Assembly (NCBI RefSeq): GCF_047946665.1 | Contig: NZ_CP172312.1 | Span: forward strand, 992,001-1,056,000 | DNA from: Allohahella sp002354735 | GTDB taxonomy: Bacteria; Pseudomonadota; Gammaproteobacteria; Pseudomonadales; Oleiphilaceae | Reading direction: 5' to 3' | DNA length: 64,000 nucleotides | In this document: positions 1-9,271 of the stretch, piece after piece | How the letters are laid out: every line of letters starts with the position of its first letter | Numbering within the stretch: the stretch's first letter is position 1 | Notes under the pieces: model-generated | What the model was told of the DNA's origin: nothing | What the model saw: the letters and a program-made list of their open reading frames with translations, nothing else | The model's database searches: none | Program-made: the position numbers and the translations under genes

Positions 1-20
1 TAGAAGTAACGGAGAATATT

Positions 21-2087
21 ATGCCTTCAATCGTCAACACCAACATTGCCTCGCTGAACGCCCAGCGTAACCTGAACCAGACTCAGCGTGCTTCTGATAC
101 AGCTCTTCAGCGTCTTTCATCAGGTCTTCGTATCAACAGTGCGAAAGACGACGCTGCCGGTCTGGCCATCTCTACCCGTTTCGATTCACAGATCCGCGGT
201 ACCAACGTTGCCATTCGTAACGCAGGTGACGGTATCTCTCTGGCACAAACAGCTGAAGGCGCGATGGACTCCATCAACACTTCACTTCAGCGTATTCGTG
301 AACTGTCACTGCAATCAGCTAACGACACAAACTCTGCTGTAGACCGTAAGGCTCTGCAGGAAGAAGTTAGCCAGCTGGTTTCTGAAATCGAGAACGTTGC
401 CAAGACAACCTCTTTCAACGGCAAGAACCTGCTCGACGGCTCTTTCTCAAGCGCTTCGTTCCAGACTGGTGCCAACGTTGGTGACACTGTAAAAGTCAGT
501 ATCGGTAAGTTGGACCAGGATTCACTGGGTAGTGCCCTCACTGCCGGTATTTCCTCTAACGTCAGCAAAACTGCGCTGACTGGAACAACAGGCGACGCAC
601 TGGTTGCTGGTGACCTGGTGATCAACGGTGTATCTGTGGCGGCTTCCAAGGCTGGCTCCGATACATCTTCGGTAGCCTTTGGTTCTTCTAGTGCGCTTGC
701 CAAGGTAGAAGCTATCAATGCTGTTTCCTCGCAAACAGGTGTTACTGCTGTCGCCAATACAAACACTGCAGCAGGTAACGGTGTTGCAGATGCTGCCGCA
801 GTGGTTGCTGCAGGTAACATCGACATAAACGGCACGACCTTCTCCCTCTCCAAAGCTGCCACTGGTGATGCTACGGCAGACCTGGCCGGTGTTGCTGAGA
901 CGATCAACACCAAGACTGGCGCCACTGGCGTTGTAGCTACAGTGGTCAAGACCGATGCAGGTGCGCGCATCGACCTTACTGCAGAAGATGGCCGTAACAT
1001 CACTATCGTAGGTGCGACTGCTGGTAGCTACGGCCTGGCAACTGGTCTGGGTACATCAGGCGGCGCTGCGACAACCGGTAACACCTACGTCGGTGATTAC
1101 ACGCTGCAGAGCAATGACGGTAGCGCGATGAAGCTGACCAGTACTACTGGCAACATCGACAATGCTGGCTTCGAAGTGGGTACTTACAGTGGTACCAACG
1201 GTGGAGTGGTAGGTGATAACGCCACTACAGTCGCTCTGGCTGCAGGCGATGTCACCATCAATGGTGTATCTGTAGGCGTCTCAAAGGCGGCAAGCGACAC
1301 GTCGTCTACTACCAACAATGCTGGCAGTGCGATCGCCAAAGCTGCTGCGATCAACGAAATTTCTGGTCAGACCGGCGTTACCGCCAAGGCTAACGCCAAC
1401 ACAGTGAACGGTGTTGCAATTGGCACGACGCCCGGAGCATTTACCTTTAGCGTAAACGGCGCATCCGTATCTGGTAGCTTCACTGCCGATCAGGGTGGCA
1501 ACCAGACAGCACTGGTCGAAGCAATCAATGCAAAAGCCGGGCAAAGTGGTGTTACTGCCGCTGCGCTGGAGGGTGACAAGATCACTCTGACAGCTGCTGA
1601 TGGGCGAAACATCACTATCGGCGGTACTGTGACCGGCACCGGCCTGACCGCTGCGACTACAGCTGCTTCGGTTTCTCTTGAGTCTGCTGGCCAGTTCGAC
1701 ATCGGCACTACTACTGGCAACAACGCGAGAGCGGGTCTTAGCGTAGGCAAGTTCGGCGGTGCCGAATCCGGCACCAAGCTGTCAGACATCGATGTCTCGA
1801 CTGTTGAAGGTGCAAACAAGGCGATCAAGGCTGTAGACAACGCAGTACAGACGATCTCTTCAAAGCGGGCTGAGCTGGGTGCGATTCAAAACCGCTTCAC
1901 AGCAACCATCTCGAATCTTGAGTCACGTAGCGAGAACCTCTCAGCTGCAAACTCACGAATCAAGGATGCGGACTTCGCCAAAGAGACAGCTGAACTGTCA
2001 CGGACTCAGGTGCTGCAGCAGGCTGGTATCTCCATCCTGGCTCAGGCCAACGCCCGTCCACAGCAGGCTCTGTCACTCCTGGGCTAA
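21..2087 (+). CDS. fliC: Flagellin with internally duplicated variable domain
   Basis: Structural subunit of the flagellar filament, exported by the flagellar type III system and polymerised outside the cell. The N-terminal D0/D1 helices (residues 1-150, with SSGLRINSAKDDAAG near residue 33) and the C-terminal helices (about 595-688, ending QQALSLLG) are canonical. Between them a two-part module occurs twice, at about 197-331 and 409-535; both copies carry INGVSV, QTGVTA and DGRNITI blocks. The duplication makes the protein 688 residues, against roughly 490 for Salmonella FliC. A GGAG ribosome site lies six bases before the ATG. It heads fliC-flaG-fliD-fliS; its promoter is left of the window. 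Identity is certain; the role of the variable region is not. Confidence 0.97.
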   Translation: MPSIVNTNIASLNAQRNLNQTQRASDTALQRLSSGLRINSAKDDAAGLAISTRFDSQIRGTNVAIRNAGDGISLAQTAEGAMDSINTSLQRIRELSLQSANDTNSAVDRKALQEEVSQLVSEIENVAKTTSFNGKNLLDGSFSSASFQTGANVGDTVKVSIGKLDQDSLGSALTAGISSNVSKTALTGTTGDALVAGDLVINGVSVAASKAGSDTSSVAFGSSSALAKVEAINAVSSQTGVTAVANTNTAAGNGVADAAAVVAAGNIDINGTTFSLSKAATGDATADLAGVAETINTKTGATGVVATVVKTDAGARIDLTAEDGRNITIVGATAGSYGLATGLGTSGGAATTGNTYVGDYTLQSNDGSAMKLTSTTGNIDNAGFEVGTYSGTNGGVVGDNATTVALAAGDVTINGVSVGVSKAASDTSSTTNNAGSAIAKAAAINEISGQTGVTAKANANTVNGVAIGTTPGAFTFSVNGASVSGSFTADQGGNQTALVEAINAKAGQSGVTAAALEGDKITLTAADGRNITIGGTVTGTGLTAATTAASVSLESAGQFDIGTTTGNNARAGLSVGKFGGAESGTKLSDIDVSTVEGANKAIKAVDNAVQTISSKRAELGAIQNRFTATISNLESRSENLSAANSRIKDADFAKETAELSRTQVLQQAGISILAQANARPQQALSLLG

Positions 2088-2153
2088 TAACCCAACGGGA
2101 ACCGCCTTCTCTGCCTCAGGGCAGGGTTGGCGGAACCTTCAAGATCTTCCAAG

Positions 2154-2183
2154 GCACCCTGCGGGCAACCGCGAGGGTGCTTT
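2154..2183 (+). terminator. Hairpin terminator after flagellin
   Basis: A near-perfect stem with GCACCCT pairing AGGGTGC and an inner GCGG/CCGC closed by a GCAA tetraloop, followed by TTT. A second, weaker hairpin (CTGCC/GGCAG inside CCGCC/GGCGG, 2102-2133) lies just before it. Together they probably end most flagellin transcripts; the T tract is short, so termination may be partial. Confidence 0.6.
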
Positions 2184-2197
2184 CGAGGTACAGGCAG

Positions 2198-2213
2198 CGG
2201 CATATGTACTGCA
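2198..2213 (+). promoter_or_regulatory. Possible sigma-54 promoter before flaG
   Basis: GGCA and TGCA blocks place GG and GC exactly ten bases apart, the -24/-12 geometry of sigma-54 promoters, about 68 bases before the flaG start. Several other consensus positions are missed, and such a spacing occurs often by chance, so the call is weak. It is mentioned because it lies after the flagellin terminator and before a flagellar gene. Confidence 0.3.
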
Positions 2214-2280
2214 GCTACAGACAAAGTACAGTAGATCAAGTTACCGCTTGAAGTAAGGTAAAGGGGCAGTGAGGTAACGT

Positions 2281-2748
2281 ATGAGTGACAGACCAGCATT
2301 TGATTCAGGACAGAATAGTCGGGCCAGTTCGGTGCCGGCTTTTGTGCGTTCTGGTCAACAGGTGAATCAGGTACAGGTGAGCCAGAGCGATGGCTCGATT
2401 GCGGCGTTCTCAGCGGCGCGAGCCCCAGTCCCATCTGTTGTGACTGAGATCAGTGCAGCCGCATCAGCCGCCGCAGCGTCAGAAGAGCAGAAAAGCAGTG
2501 CCACTGCGGCAGCTTCGCAGGAACCGGATACCTTGAGAAGCGCAGTCACCAGACTGAACGACTATGTTCAGTCAGTGCAGCGCGACCTCGAATTTTCCTT
2601 CGACGAAGAATCCGGCCATTCCGTGATTACCGTCATCGATCGCAACACGAAGGAAGTCGTCAGACAACTCCCGGACGACGTCGCTCTCGAGCTGGCGCGC
2701 AATTTGCAGAACAACGACTCAGTGAGACTGCTCGACGCCAGAATCTGA
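2281..2748 (+). CDS. flaG: FlaG flagellar protein
   Basis: FlaG-family protein of 155 residues, usually found between flagellin and fliD in polarly flagellated bacteria and associated with control of filament length. The conserved part is the C-terminal half (about 85-155): LNDYVQSVQRDLEFSFDEE, then VITVIDRNTKEVVRQLP, the typical FlaG core. The N-terminal 80 residues are Ser/Ala/Gln-rich and low in complexity. GAGG lies a few bases before the ATG. Position and core motif agree, so the assignment is firm; the biochemical role of the family is poorly defined. Confidence 0.92.
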   Translation: MSDRPAFDSGQNSRASSVPAFVRSGQQVNQVQVSQSDGSIAAFSAARAPVPSVVTEISAAASAAAASEEQKSSATAAASQEPDTLRSAVTRLNDYVQSVQRDLEFSFDEESGHSVITVIDRNTKEVVRQLPDDVALELARNLQNNDSVRLLDARI

Positions 2749-2871
2749 CATAGCCAACGCGCTATCGACCATCCCGGCCCGAGGGGCTCATCAGGAAATA
2801 CAAGGCCTGAGGAGGCCCCGGCTGTGTGGTTACAGACTGAAGCGGAAGAGTCATCTTACGATCAGTAACAC

Positions 2872-2898
2872 AAAAGGGGCAAAGTTTTGCCCCTTTTT
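2872..2898. terminator. Bidirectional rho-independent terminator between flaG and fliD
   Basis: A perfect inverted repeat, AAAAGGGGCAAA against TTTTGCCCCTTTT, with a minimal loop and a T run on the + strand and A run before the stem, so it can work in both directions. It separates the flaG and fliD transcripts. The remaining bases up to the fliD start (2899-3024) show no convincing promoter. Confidence 0.85.
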
Positions 2899-3024
2899 GC
2901 CGATACAGTTCCTAGCAGTCAGAAATTCTAAAAAAGCTCGTCAGAAGCTGAAAAAGCACAACGCAGAAAGGCGCCGCAAGCGCAGCAGAGATAGTTAACC
3001 AGTAGCAATTGAGTGGGTAGCACA

Positions 3025-4989
3025 ATGGCAATTTCTTCAGTCGGTATAGGATCTGGTGTACTCACCAGTGATTTGATAGACAAGTTGGCGTCTGCCGAGC
3101 GTGAGCCCACCGAAAAACGCCTGGAAGTCAGAACCGAGAAAGCCGAGACAAAGCTTAGCGATTTCGGACGCATCAAGAGCGCGGTTTCAGATCTGCGTCT
3201 CAGTGCGCGAACGCTGGCGAGTGCCGATGCCCTGGGCGCAGTAAAAGGCGAGTCGACTTCCGATGCCGTGGCCCTGAGCGCTGGCGCTGCTGCCAAGCCA
3301 GGCTCGTATCAGATCGAGGTGTCCAAGCTGGCTACAGCTCAATCGCTGGCCTCCGGATCCTTCGCAGACAAGGACACCACGCCGGTTGGCGCAGGAACGC
3401 TGCAGATCAAGGTCGGCGACAAGCTCACCAATGTCACGATCGACAGCAGCAGCAACACCCTGGCTGGCATGGCGAAAGCAATTAACGATTCCGGGAGTGG
3501 CGCAAACGCGGCTGTGCTTTTCAACGGCACTGGCTATCAGCTCGTGATCAGCTCAAAGCAGACCGGTCTTGAGAACGCCGTATCGATTACAGCCACCGAC
3601 AGCGATGGCAACAGCGCCGATGCGTCCGGCCTCTCTCAGTTCAACTTCAATGGCACCAACGCGAACATGACCGAGACCATGCCTGGCCAGGATGCAGCAT
3701 TCCGCATCAACGGTCTTGCGTTGACGCGGCCGACCAACAGCATCGACGATGTCATTGCAGGCTCTACGCTGAGCTTGACTGACGTCACTACAGCACCGGC
3801 TACAGTCACTATCAAGGCTGATACTGAAAAAGCCACCGAGCGGATGCAGGATTTTGTCGACAAGTACAATGCGCTGAAAGAAATCATCAACGAAGTGACT
3901 GCTTTCAATGCCAGCAGTGGCGAGAAAGGTTCGCTGCTCGGCAACTCGGCAGTCCGCGCCATTGCCGCCGATATGCGTAGCGTCATTGGCAATATGGTGC
4001 CTGGTCTAGAAAAGGCCAACGTACGTTCACTCGCAGAAGTCGGTGTGTCTACCAACTCCACCACGGGTCTGCTTGAATTCAACAGCAGCAAGTTTAGCGA
4101 AAAGCTCAAGGCCTATCCTGAAGACGTTGCCGGTTTGTTCTCTGATCAGGGCAGAACCACTGATGCGTCGGTTGCCTATTCCAGCGCCAGCATCAATACC
4201 AAGGTCGGCAGCTACGGCATTAACGTCACGCAGATGGCAACCAAGGGTGCTTATACAGGCGCATCACCACTTGCAGCCTCAACAGTCATCGATGCTGATA
4301 ATGGCGTCTTCAGCATCAGCGTCGACGGCAAGAACTCCACCCCGATTACACTGACGGCGGGCAATTATACGCCGGCAGAGCTGATCACTGAAATTCAGAA
4401 GCAGCTCGATGCGAACACAGGCTTACAGAGTGGCGGTGTAGCGGCCAAGGCCACCTTGGGTCCTGGTGGGGAAATTCTGCTCAGCTCAAATGTATTCGGC
4501 AAGAATTCCAGCCTTGATATCACTGCTGTCGGCGCAAACACAGCGGCAAGTCTTGGCCTGTCGGTTGGGGCCGGTATTGCCGGTCTTGACGTCGAAGGCA
4601 CGATCAATGGCAAGAAAGCTGTAGGTGATGGTCAGTTCCTGCGATCCGAGGAAGGCGATTCGAGCGGCCTGCGTGTGCAGATTACCGGTGGTACGACCGG
4701 CGATCGCGGCAATGTGAGCTACATCGAAGGCGTCGGCGATCAGATGGTGGATAGCATCAATAACATGCTCTCAGCCAAGGGTTCCCTGTCTGTGGCCATT
4801 GATGGCTTCAACAAGGAAATCGGCCAGATCAAGGAGGACAAGCAAAAGCTTGATCTTCGAATCGAATCTCTGACAGCGCGACTGGTCAAGCAGTTTGCTT
4901 CTGCGGACTCACTGGTATCGCGGCTGAACAACACCGGCGACTTCCTGACAGCACAGCTCAAGGCCATGGCACCGGGTAACAACGATTAA
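3025..4989 (+). CDS. fliD: Flagellar filament cap protein FliD
   Basis: Filament cap (hook-associated protein 2), which sits at the filament tip and promotes flagellin insertion. The start MAISSVGIGSGVLTSDLIDKL is typical of FliD and favours the ATG at 3025 over a GTG twelve bases upstream. The N-terminal domain covers about residues 1-120, the C-terminal FliD domain about 235-650, ending in a coiled-coil region with VSRLNNTGDFLTAQL. A flagellin-hook-IN-like segment lies near residues 430-500. 654 residues is longer than the enteric protein (~470), in line with the larger flagellin. It lies between flaG and fliS on the same strand. Confidence 0.96.
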   Translation: MAISSVGIGSGVLTSDLIDKLASAEREPTEKRLEVRTEKAETKLSDFGRIKSAVSDLRLSARTLASADALGAVKGESTSDAVALSAGAAAKPGSYQIEVSKLATAQSLASGSFADKDTTPVGAGTLQIKVGDKLTNVTIDSSSNTLAGMAKAINDSGSGANAAVLFNGTGYQLVISSKQTGLENAVSITATDSDGNSADASGLSQFNFNGTNANMTETMPGQDAAFRINGLALTRPTNSIDDVIAGSTLSLTDVTTAPATVTIKADTEKATERMQDFVDKYNALKEIINEVTAFNASSGEKGSLLGNSAVRAIAADMRSVIGNMVPGLEKANVRSLAEVGVSTNSTTGLLEFNSSKFSEKLKAYPEDVAGLFSDQGRTTDASVAYSSASINTKVGSYGINVTQMATKGAYTGASPLAASTVIDADNGVFSISVDGKNSTPITLTAGNYTPAELITEIQKQLDANTGLQSGGVAAKATLGPGGEILLSSNVFGKNSSLDITAVGANTAASLGLSVGAGIAGLDVEGTINGKKAVGDGQFLRSEEGDSSGLRVQITGGTTGDRGNVSYIEGVGDQMVDSINNMLSAKGSLSVAIDGFNKEIGQIKEDKQKLDLRIESLTARLVKQFASADSLVSRLNNTGDFLTAQLKAMAPGNND

Positions 4990-5047
4990 ACGAACACAGT
5001 ACTGAACCAGACACTTTTCCAGCAGTAACGAACATCGGGTAGATATT

Positions 5048-5443
5048 ATGAACGCACTAATGGCTTATCAGAACGTGAACAGACAGACCAGCGTTGTGGA
5101 TGCGGATCCACATCGCCTCATTCAGCTCCTGTTCGATGGTGCCCTCGAGCGTATCAATATGGCGAAGGTGCAGATCCAGATGCGTAACTTCGAAGGCAAG
5201 AACCGCCTGATCAGCAAGGCCATGGAAATCGTTGGCGGGCTGCGTAGCTTTCTTGACCTGGAGCGTGGCGGTTCGATCGCCAGCAGCCTCAATGAGCTGT
5301 ATCAGTACATCGAACGCCGCCTGCTCGACGCCAACATCAGCAACAACATCGAAATACTCGACGAAGTCGCTGGCCTGATTCGCGAGATCAAGACTGGCTG
5401 GGATGGCATCCGTCCTGAAGTTTTGGAAAAGAAGCTGGTCTAG
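5048..5443 (+). CDS. fliS: Flagellin export chaperone FliS
   Basis: Cytosolic chaperone that binds the C-terminal helix of flagellin and prevents early polymerisation. The 131-residue length, the start MNALMAYQNVN and the DPHRLIQLLFDGALERI segment are diagnostic. It is the last flagellar gene of this block; no fliT or fleQ follows. Instead it converges six bases away on a minus-strand deacetylase gene, with no visible terminator between them. Confidence 0.95.
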   Translation: MNALMAYQNVNRQTSVVDADPHRLIQLLFDGALERINMAKVQIQMRNFEGKNRLISKAMEIVGGLRSFLDLERGGSIASSLNELYQYIERRLLDANISNNIEILDEVAGLIREIKTGWDGIRPEVLEKKLV

Positions 5444-5449
5444 TCCGGC

Positions 5450-6394
5450 TTACTGCATCAAGGCGGTGAGGTGGGCCTCCACACTTGCCGCAAGTGCCTC
5501 GAGGTGATACCCGCCCTCGAGGCATGACACGATCCTTCCTTCCGCATATACCCGCGCCACATCCACGATCATGTCAGTGACCCAGCGATAGTCGTCCGTC
5601 TCAAGCTCGAGGCTTGCGAGGGGGTCCAGTTTATGTGCATCGAAGCCTGCCGAAACAATCAAGAGCTCCGGCTTGAAGGCCTGTAGTCGGTGCAGCCAGC
5701 CACGCTCCACCACCCGACGAAACATTCTGCTCGTTGAGTGTGCTTCCAGCGGCGTGCACACGATATTGTCGCGGTTGACCGATACATATTTGTAAGGGTA
5801 CAGGGGATGCTCGAAGCTTGAGCACACCATGACCCGCGGATCATCCTTGAAAATATCGATGGTGCCGTTACCGTTATGAACATCAAAATCGAGTATCGCC
5901 ACGCGCTTGATCTTGCAGGTTTCAAGTGCATGTAGCGCCGCGATTGCGACATTATTGAAATAGCAGAAACCCATGGCCTGTTCGCGTTCGGCGTGATGGC
6001 CTGGTGGTCGGACGGCGCAGAAGGCACGCTTGATGCCGCGATCGGCCCAGGCCGCCTTTTTGCCGAAGACACAATCGACCGCCTGTGTTGCCGAACCGGC
6101 CGCTAACAGGGCCGCTTCAAGGGTGGCCGGCATCATGCTGGTATCGCCGTCGATCGGGAACTCGCCCGAAACCGGCGACACGTCGCGCAGATATTGTATA
6201 TGGTGAATGCTGTGAGCGAGTTCCAGCTGGTGCGCGCTGGCCTCTATAGCCTTGAAGTGTCGTAGTTCCTTGATCAAGCCACTTTGTTCGAGCCGCTGGC
6301 TGATGACCTGAAGACGCTGCGGGCTCTCTGGGTGGAGAGGGCCCATGGTGTGACGCTGAAAGGCGGCATCCTGAAAATAAGCAGTTTTGGGCAT
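5450..6394 (-). CDS. Histone-deacetylase-family (AcuC/HDAC-like) deacetylase
   Basis: Zinc-dependent deacetylase of the arginase/deacetylase fold, 314 residues. Visible active-site elements are the HH pair in PPGHHAE (133-134), zinc ligands D171 and H173 in DFDVHNGNGT, D252 in GFDAH and the catalytic Tyr in LEGGY (296). Bacterial relatives deacetylate protein lysines, such as acetyl-CoA synthetase, or polyamines. I chose MPKTAYF at 6394; a Met at 6421 is also possible, but longer starts would run into the divergent gene. The gene is back to back with a Pat-like acetyltransferase 45 bases away, which suggests an opposing pair. Substrate is inferred only from that context. Confidence 0.9.
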   Translation of the reverse strand: MPKTAYFQDAAFQRHTMGPLHPESPQRLQVISQRLEQSGLIKELRHFKAIEASAHQLELAHSIHHIQYLRDVSPVSGEFPIDGDTSMMPATLEAALLAAGSATQAVDCVFGKKAAWADRGIKRAFCAVRPPGHHAEREQAMGFCYFNNVAIAALHALETCKIKRVAILDFDVHNGNGTIDIFKDDPRVMVCSSFEHPLYPYKYVSVNRDNIVCTPLEAHSTSRMFRRVVERGWLHRLQAFKPELLIVSAGFDAHKLDPLASLELETDDYRWVTDMIVDVARVYAEGRIVSCLEGGYHLEALAASVEAHLTALMQ

Positions 6395-6439
6395 TGGTCC
6401 GACTGTCGCTGACTGGATCATTAGTCTAGCATACCCGTC

Positions 6440-9223
6440 ATGAGCACCCGATATCTCGACAAACTCTTTGCACCGCGTCACATCGTTGTCGTCGGTGCTT
6501 CGGAACGCCCTGCCAGTCTCGGCGGCATGATGCTGCGCAACATGTTGGCAGGGCATGCGGATATTCGTCTCAGCGTCGTCAATGAAAAAGGTTATGACAG
6601 CGTTCTGGGGGTCACCTGCTACCGGAAGATTTCTGTTCTGTGCGCTGCCGAGCAGAAGAACGGGATTCAGCCGGACCTCGCCCTGGTCTGCGTGCCGCCG
6701 GAGAAAGTCCCTGGCGTCATTCGCCAGCTCGGCCAGTCGGATATACCCATCGCCATTATTGCCACCGGCGGCCTGTCCCGGACCAACTCCCATAGTGGTC
6801 GTCCACTGATGTATTCGGTCAAGGAGCTGGGGCTGGAATACGGCGTGCGCATACTTGGACCGGAAACTATCGGTGTCATGGTGCCCGCGCTACGCCTGAA
6901 CGCGACGTATATGCACATGAGCGTTAAGCCTGGGCATGTCGGTTTCATTGGCCAGTCAGGTACGGTGGCGAGTGCCGTGATCGACTGGAGCGTGAGTCGC
7001 GACATCGGCTTTTCCTATCTCACTACACTAGGCGACGGCGTCGATATCGATGTCGACGATCTGATAGATTTCATGGCGCAGGATCGCAACACGCGGGTGA
7101 TGCTGCTTCATGTGGAGCGTATTCGTGAAACGCGCCGCTTCATTTCGGCGGTTCGGGCGGCATCACGCTCCAAGCCGGTCATCGTTCTGAAAACAGGGAT
7201 CAACGCCGAGCTGCAGTGGAACCCGACTCCGCTTGCGCCAGGCATGTACGACTCTGATGCTCTCTACAATGCCGTCTTCGAACGTGCCGGCGTGTTGAGA
7301 GTGCTGAGCACCGACGAGATGTTCGATGCGCTCGAGACGCTTTCCAGAATTCCCAGACTGTACTCCGAAGACATCGCTATCGTGTGCAACGGTATCGGAC
7401 CGAGCATGCTTGCCAGCGACGCACTCACACGGGCAGGAGGGAAACTGGCAAGACTTTCTGAGACGACGATAACGAAGCTCGACCAGCTGCTGCAGCCATT
7501 CTGGGGTCGGCGTAATCCGATTGATCTCGACTACAGTGCCGGTCCGCAGGAGTACGCGGCTGTAGTCGATGCGCTTGATGCCGATCCAGCCATTACAACC
7601 GTGCTGGTCATGTTTGCGCCCAACCTCACCGAAGATAGTCTGCAGGTCGCCGACAGCGTGATCGCCGCCAGCGAACGGAGCCTGCTGCGGGTATTCACCT
7701 GCTGGCTGGGTGCTGCGACCGTTGGCGAAGCGCGAGACGAGTTTGTACAGCGGGGCGTTGCGAGCTTTGCCACACCGGAGAAGGCCATTACTGCATTCAT
7801 GCATATGGTCAATCACCGTCGCAATCAGATCATGCTGCGCCAGACGCCAGACTCTTATCAGGATCCGGCGCTGGATCGTCATCGCATCCGCAAGCGCTTG
7901 CAGGGGCTCATGAAGAGCACGCCCCGCAGTGCCGGAGAGAACGCCTATCTTTTGCTGCCTGAGTCCGTGCGCGAACTGCTGAAGGATTATGGTCTGCATG
8001 TAGCCGAGACCTATTTCTGCTCCACTGAGCAGTGCGTCAAGGCGCTCGTCAAACAGCTGGAAGCCTCAGTTCATGTCAGTCTGCTGCACCGCTTCAACCT
8101 CACGCCCTTTCACAATGAGGCTGCCTATACGCCGCGTCAGCGACTGACTACGGCGCGGCTTGAAACCGTCAAAAGAGTGAGTAGCGAAATTGAGGCTGAA
8201 GAGGCCTGTCGACTGCTGAGAAAGCGTTGTAGCGAGCTTTATCACAGCGACGATTTTGTCGGCTTCGGACTGCAGCTGAGTGAAGAGGTGAAGTCGGGTA
8301 TTTCATTCTCGATGGGGATTACACGAGACCCGACAGTCGGCCCGCTCATTTTCTGTGGGGCTTCGGGGGCACGAACCAATGCCCTGGTCGACCGTCAATT
8401 TGCACTGCCGCCGCTTAATATGGCGTTAGCCAGAAATCTGGTTACCAAGACCTACGCTTACAAAATCGTACAGGAAGTCAGTCGCGACCCAGAAGAAACC
8501 CTGCTCCAGCTCTGCGAGGCGCTGGTGCTGTTGGCACAGATTGCTGCTGATATTCCGGAACTGCACTCGCTGGAGATCAACCCGGTGCGTCTGGATCAGA
8601 GTTCATTGCTTGTGATCAGTGCGCGGGCACAACTGGCCGAGCCGGTTCAGCTGTCAATTCAGCCGTATCCACGTGAACTGGTGGAATGGATCATGTTGCC
8701 GGTCAGCCGCAGGCGCGTGGAGATCAGGCCGGTACGCAGCGAAGACGAGGAGAGCCATCAGCAGTTTCTCAGCGAGTTGGGTGATGATTCAGTGCGCATG
8801 CGTTTCTTTCAGCTCAGACGCAATTTCTCCCACGACGAAATGGCCGGCATGGTTCAAATCGACTATGACCGCGAAATGGCGTTTATCGCTGTTCACGAGG
8901 GCCGAACGCTGGGCGAGGTGAGAATATTTGTCGATGCCGACCAGTTACGTTGCGAGTTTGCGGTGGTGGTACTGGACGAACTGCGTGGTGAGCGTCTTGG
9001 CTGGGTGCTGATGCGCAAGGTCATAGAGTTCGCGACCGAACAGGGTATTATTGAGATGTTCGGGTTGGTGTTGCCGAACAACCGCGCCATGCTGGCGCTG
9101 GCTGCCAAACTCTCCTTCGCCATTCGTTATGACGAGGAAGAGGATGTGATGGTAGTAACCAAGCAGCTCAACGAGCCTGAGCCCTGGCAGGCGGAACGCA
9201 TGCTGTTACGCCGCGCCTATTAG
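6440..9223 (+). CDS. Pat/YfiQ-like protein acetyltransferase (NDP-forming acyl-CoA synthetase-like domains plus GNAT)
   Basis: A 927-residue protein with an N-terminal CoA-binding Rossmann domain (HIVVVGASERPASLGG near residue 12), a succinyl-CoA-ligase-like part (about 150-460), an ATP-grasp-like part (about 500-740) and a C-terminal GNAT domain (about 755-915) with acetyl-CoA loop RGERLG near 848. This is the Pat/YfiQ layout; those enzymes acetylate lysines, classically of acetyl-CoA synthetase, and the synthetase-like part usually regulates rather than catalyses. The ATP-grasp region looks divergent here. It is transcribed away from the HDAC-like gene. Family call is strong; target proteins are unknown. 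Confidence 0.88.
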   Translation: MSTRYLDKLFAPRHIVVVGASERPASLGGMMLRNMLAGHADIRLSVVNEKGYDSVLGVTCYRKISVLCAAEQKNGIQPDLALVCVPPEKVPGVIRQLGQSDIPIAIIATGGLSRTNSHSGRPLMYSVKELGLEYGVRILGPETIGVMVPALRLNATYMHMSVKPGHVGFIGQSGTVASAVIDWSVSRDIGFSYLTTLGDGVDIDVDDLIDFMAQDRNTRVMLLHVERIRETRRFISAVRAASRSKPVIVLKTGINAELQWNPTPLAPGMYDSDALYNAVFERAGVLRVLSTDEMFDALETLSRIPRLYSEDIAIVCNGIGPSMLASDALTRAGGKLARLSETTITKLDQLLQPFWGRRNPIDLDYSAGPQEYAAVVDALDADPAITTVLVMFAPNLTEDSLQVADSVIAASERSLLRVFTCWLGAATVGEARDEFVQRGVASFATPEKAITAFMHMVNHRRNQIMLRQTPDSYQDPALDRHRIRKRLQGLMKSTPRSAGENAYLLLPESVRELLKDYGLHVAETYFCSTEQCVKALVKQLEASVHVSLLHRFNLTPFHNEAAYTPRQRLTTARLETVKRVSSEIEAEEACRLLRKRCSELYHSDDFVGFGLQLSEEVKSGISFSMGITRDPTVGPLIFCGASGARTNALVDRQFALPPLNMALARNLVTKTYAYKIVQEVSRDPEETLLQLCEALVLLAQIAADIPELHSLEINPVRLDQSSLLVISARAQLAEPVQLSIQPYPRELVEWIMLPVSRRRVEIRPVRSEDEESHQQFLSELGDDSVRMRFFQLRRNFSHDEMAGMVQIDYDREMAFIAVHEGRTLGEVRIFVDADQLRCEFAVVVLDELRGERLGWVLMRKVIEFATEQGIIEMFGLVLPNNRAMLALAAKLSFAIRYDEEEDVMVVTKQLNEPEPWQAERMLLRRAY

Positions 9224-9271
9224 GTGTTTGCCAGGTAGCTCGGCCAGGTAACTCTGAAGAGCCGGGTGTTC

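Noticed and set aside
2969..2984. Sigma-54-like GG-N10-GC before fliD
   Set aside because: Only the GG/GC spacing and a few bases match; expected by chance in a GC-rich leader.
6395..6793. N-terminal extension of the HDAC-like gene
   Set aside because: Would overlap the divergent Pat-like gene by over 350 bases; family N terminus begins at MPKTAYF (6394).
7163..7999. Minus-strand open frame opposite the Pat-like gene (about 278 codons)
   Set aside because: Antisense shadow of a long gene with intact domains.
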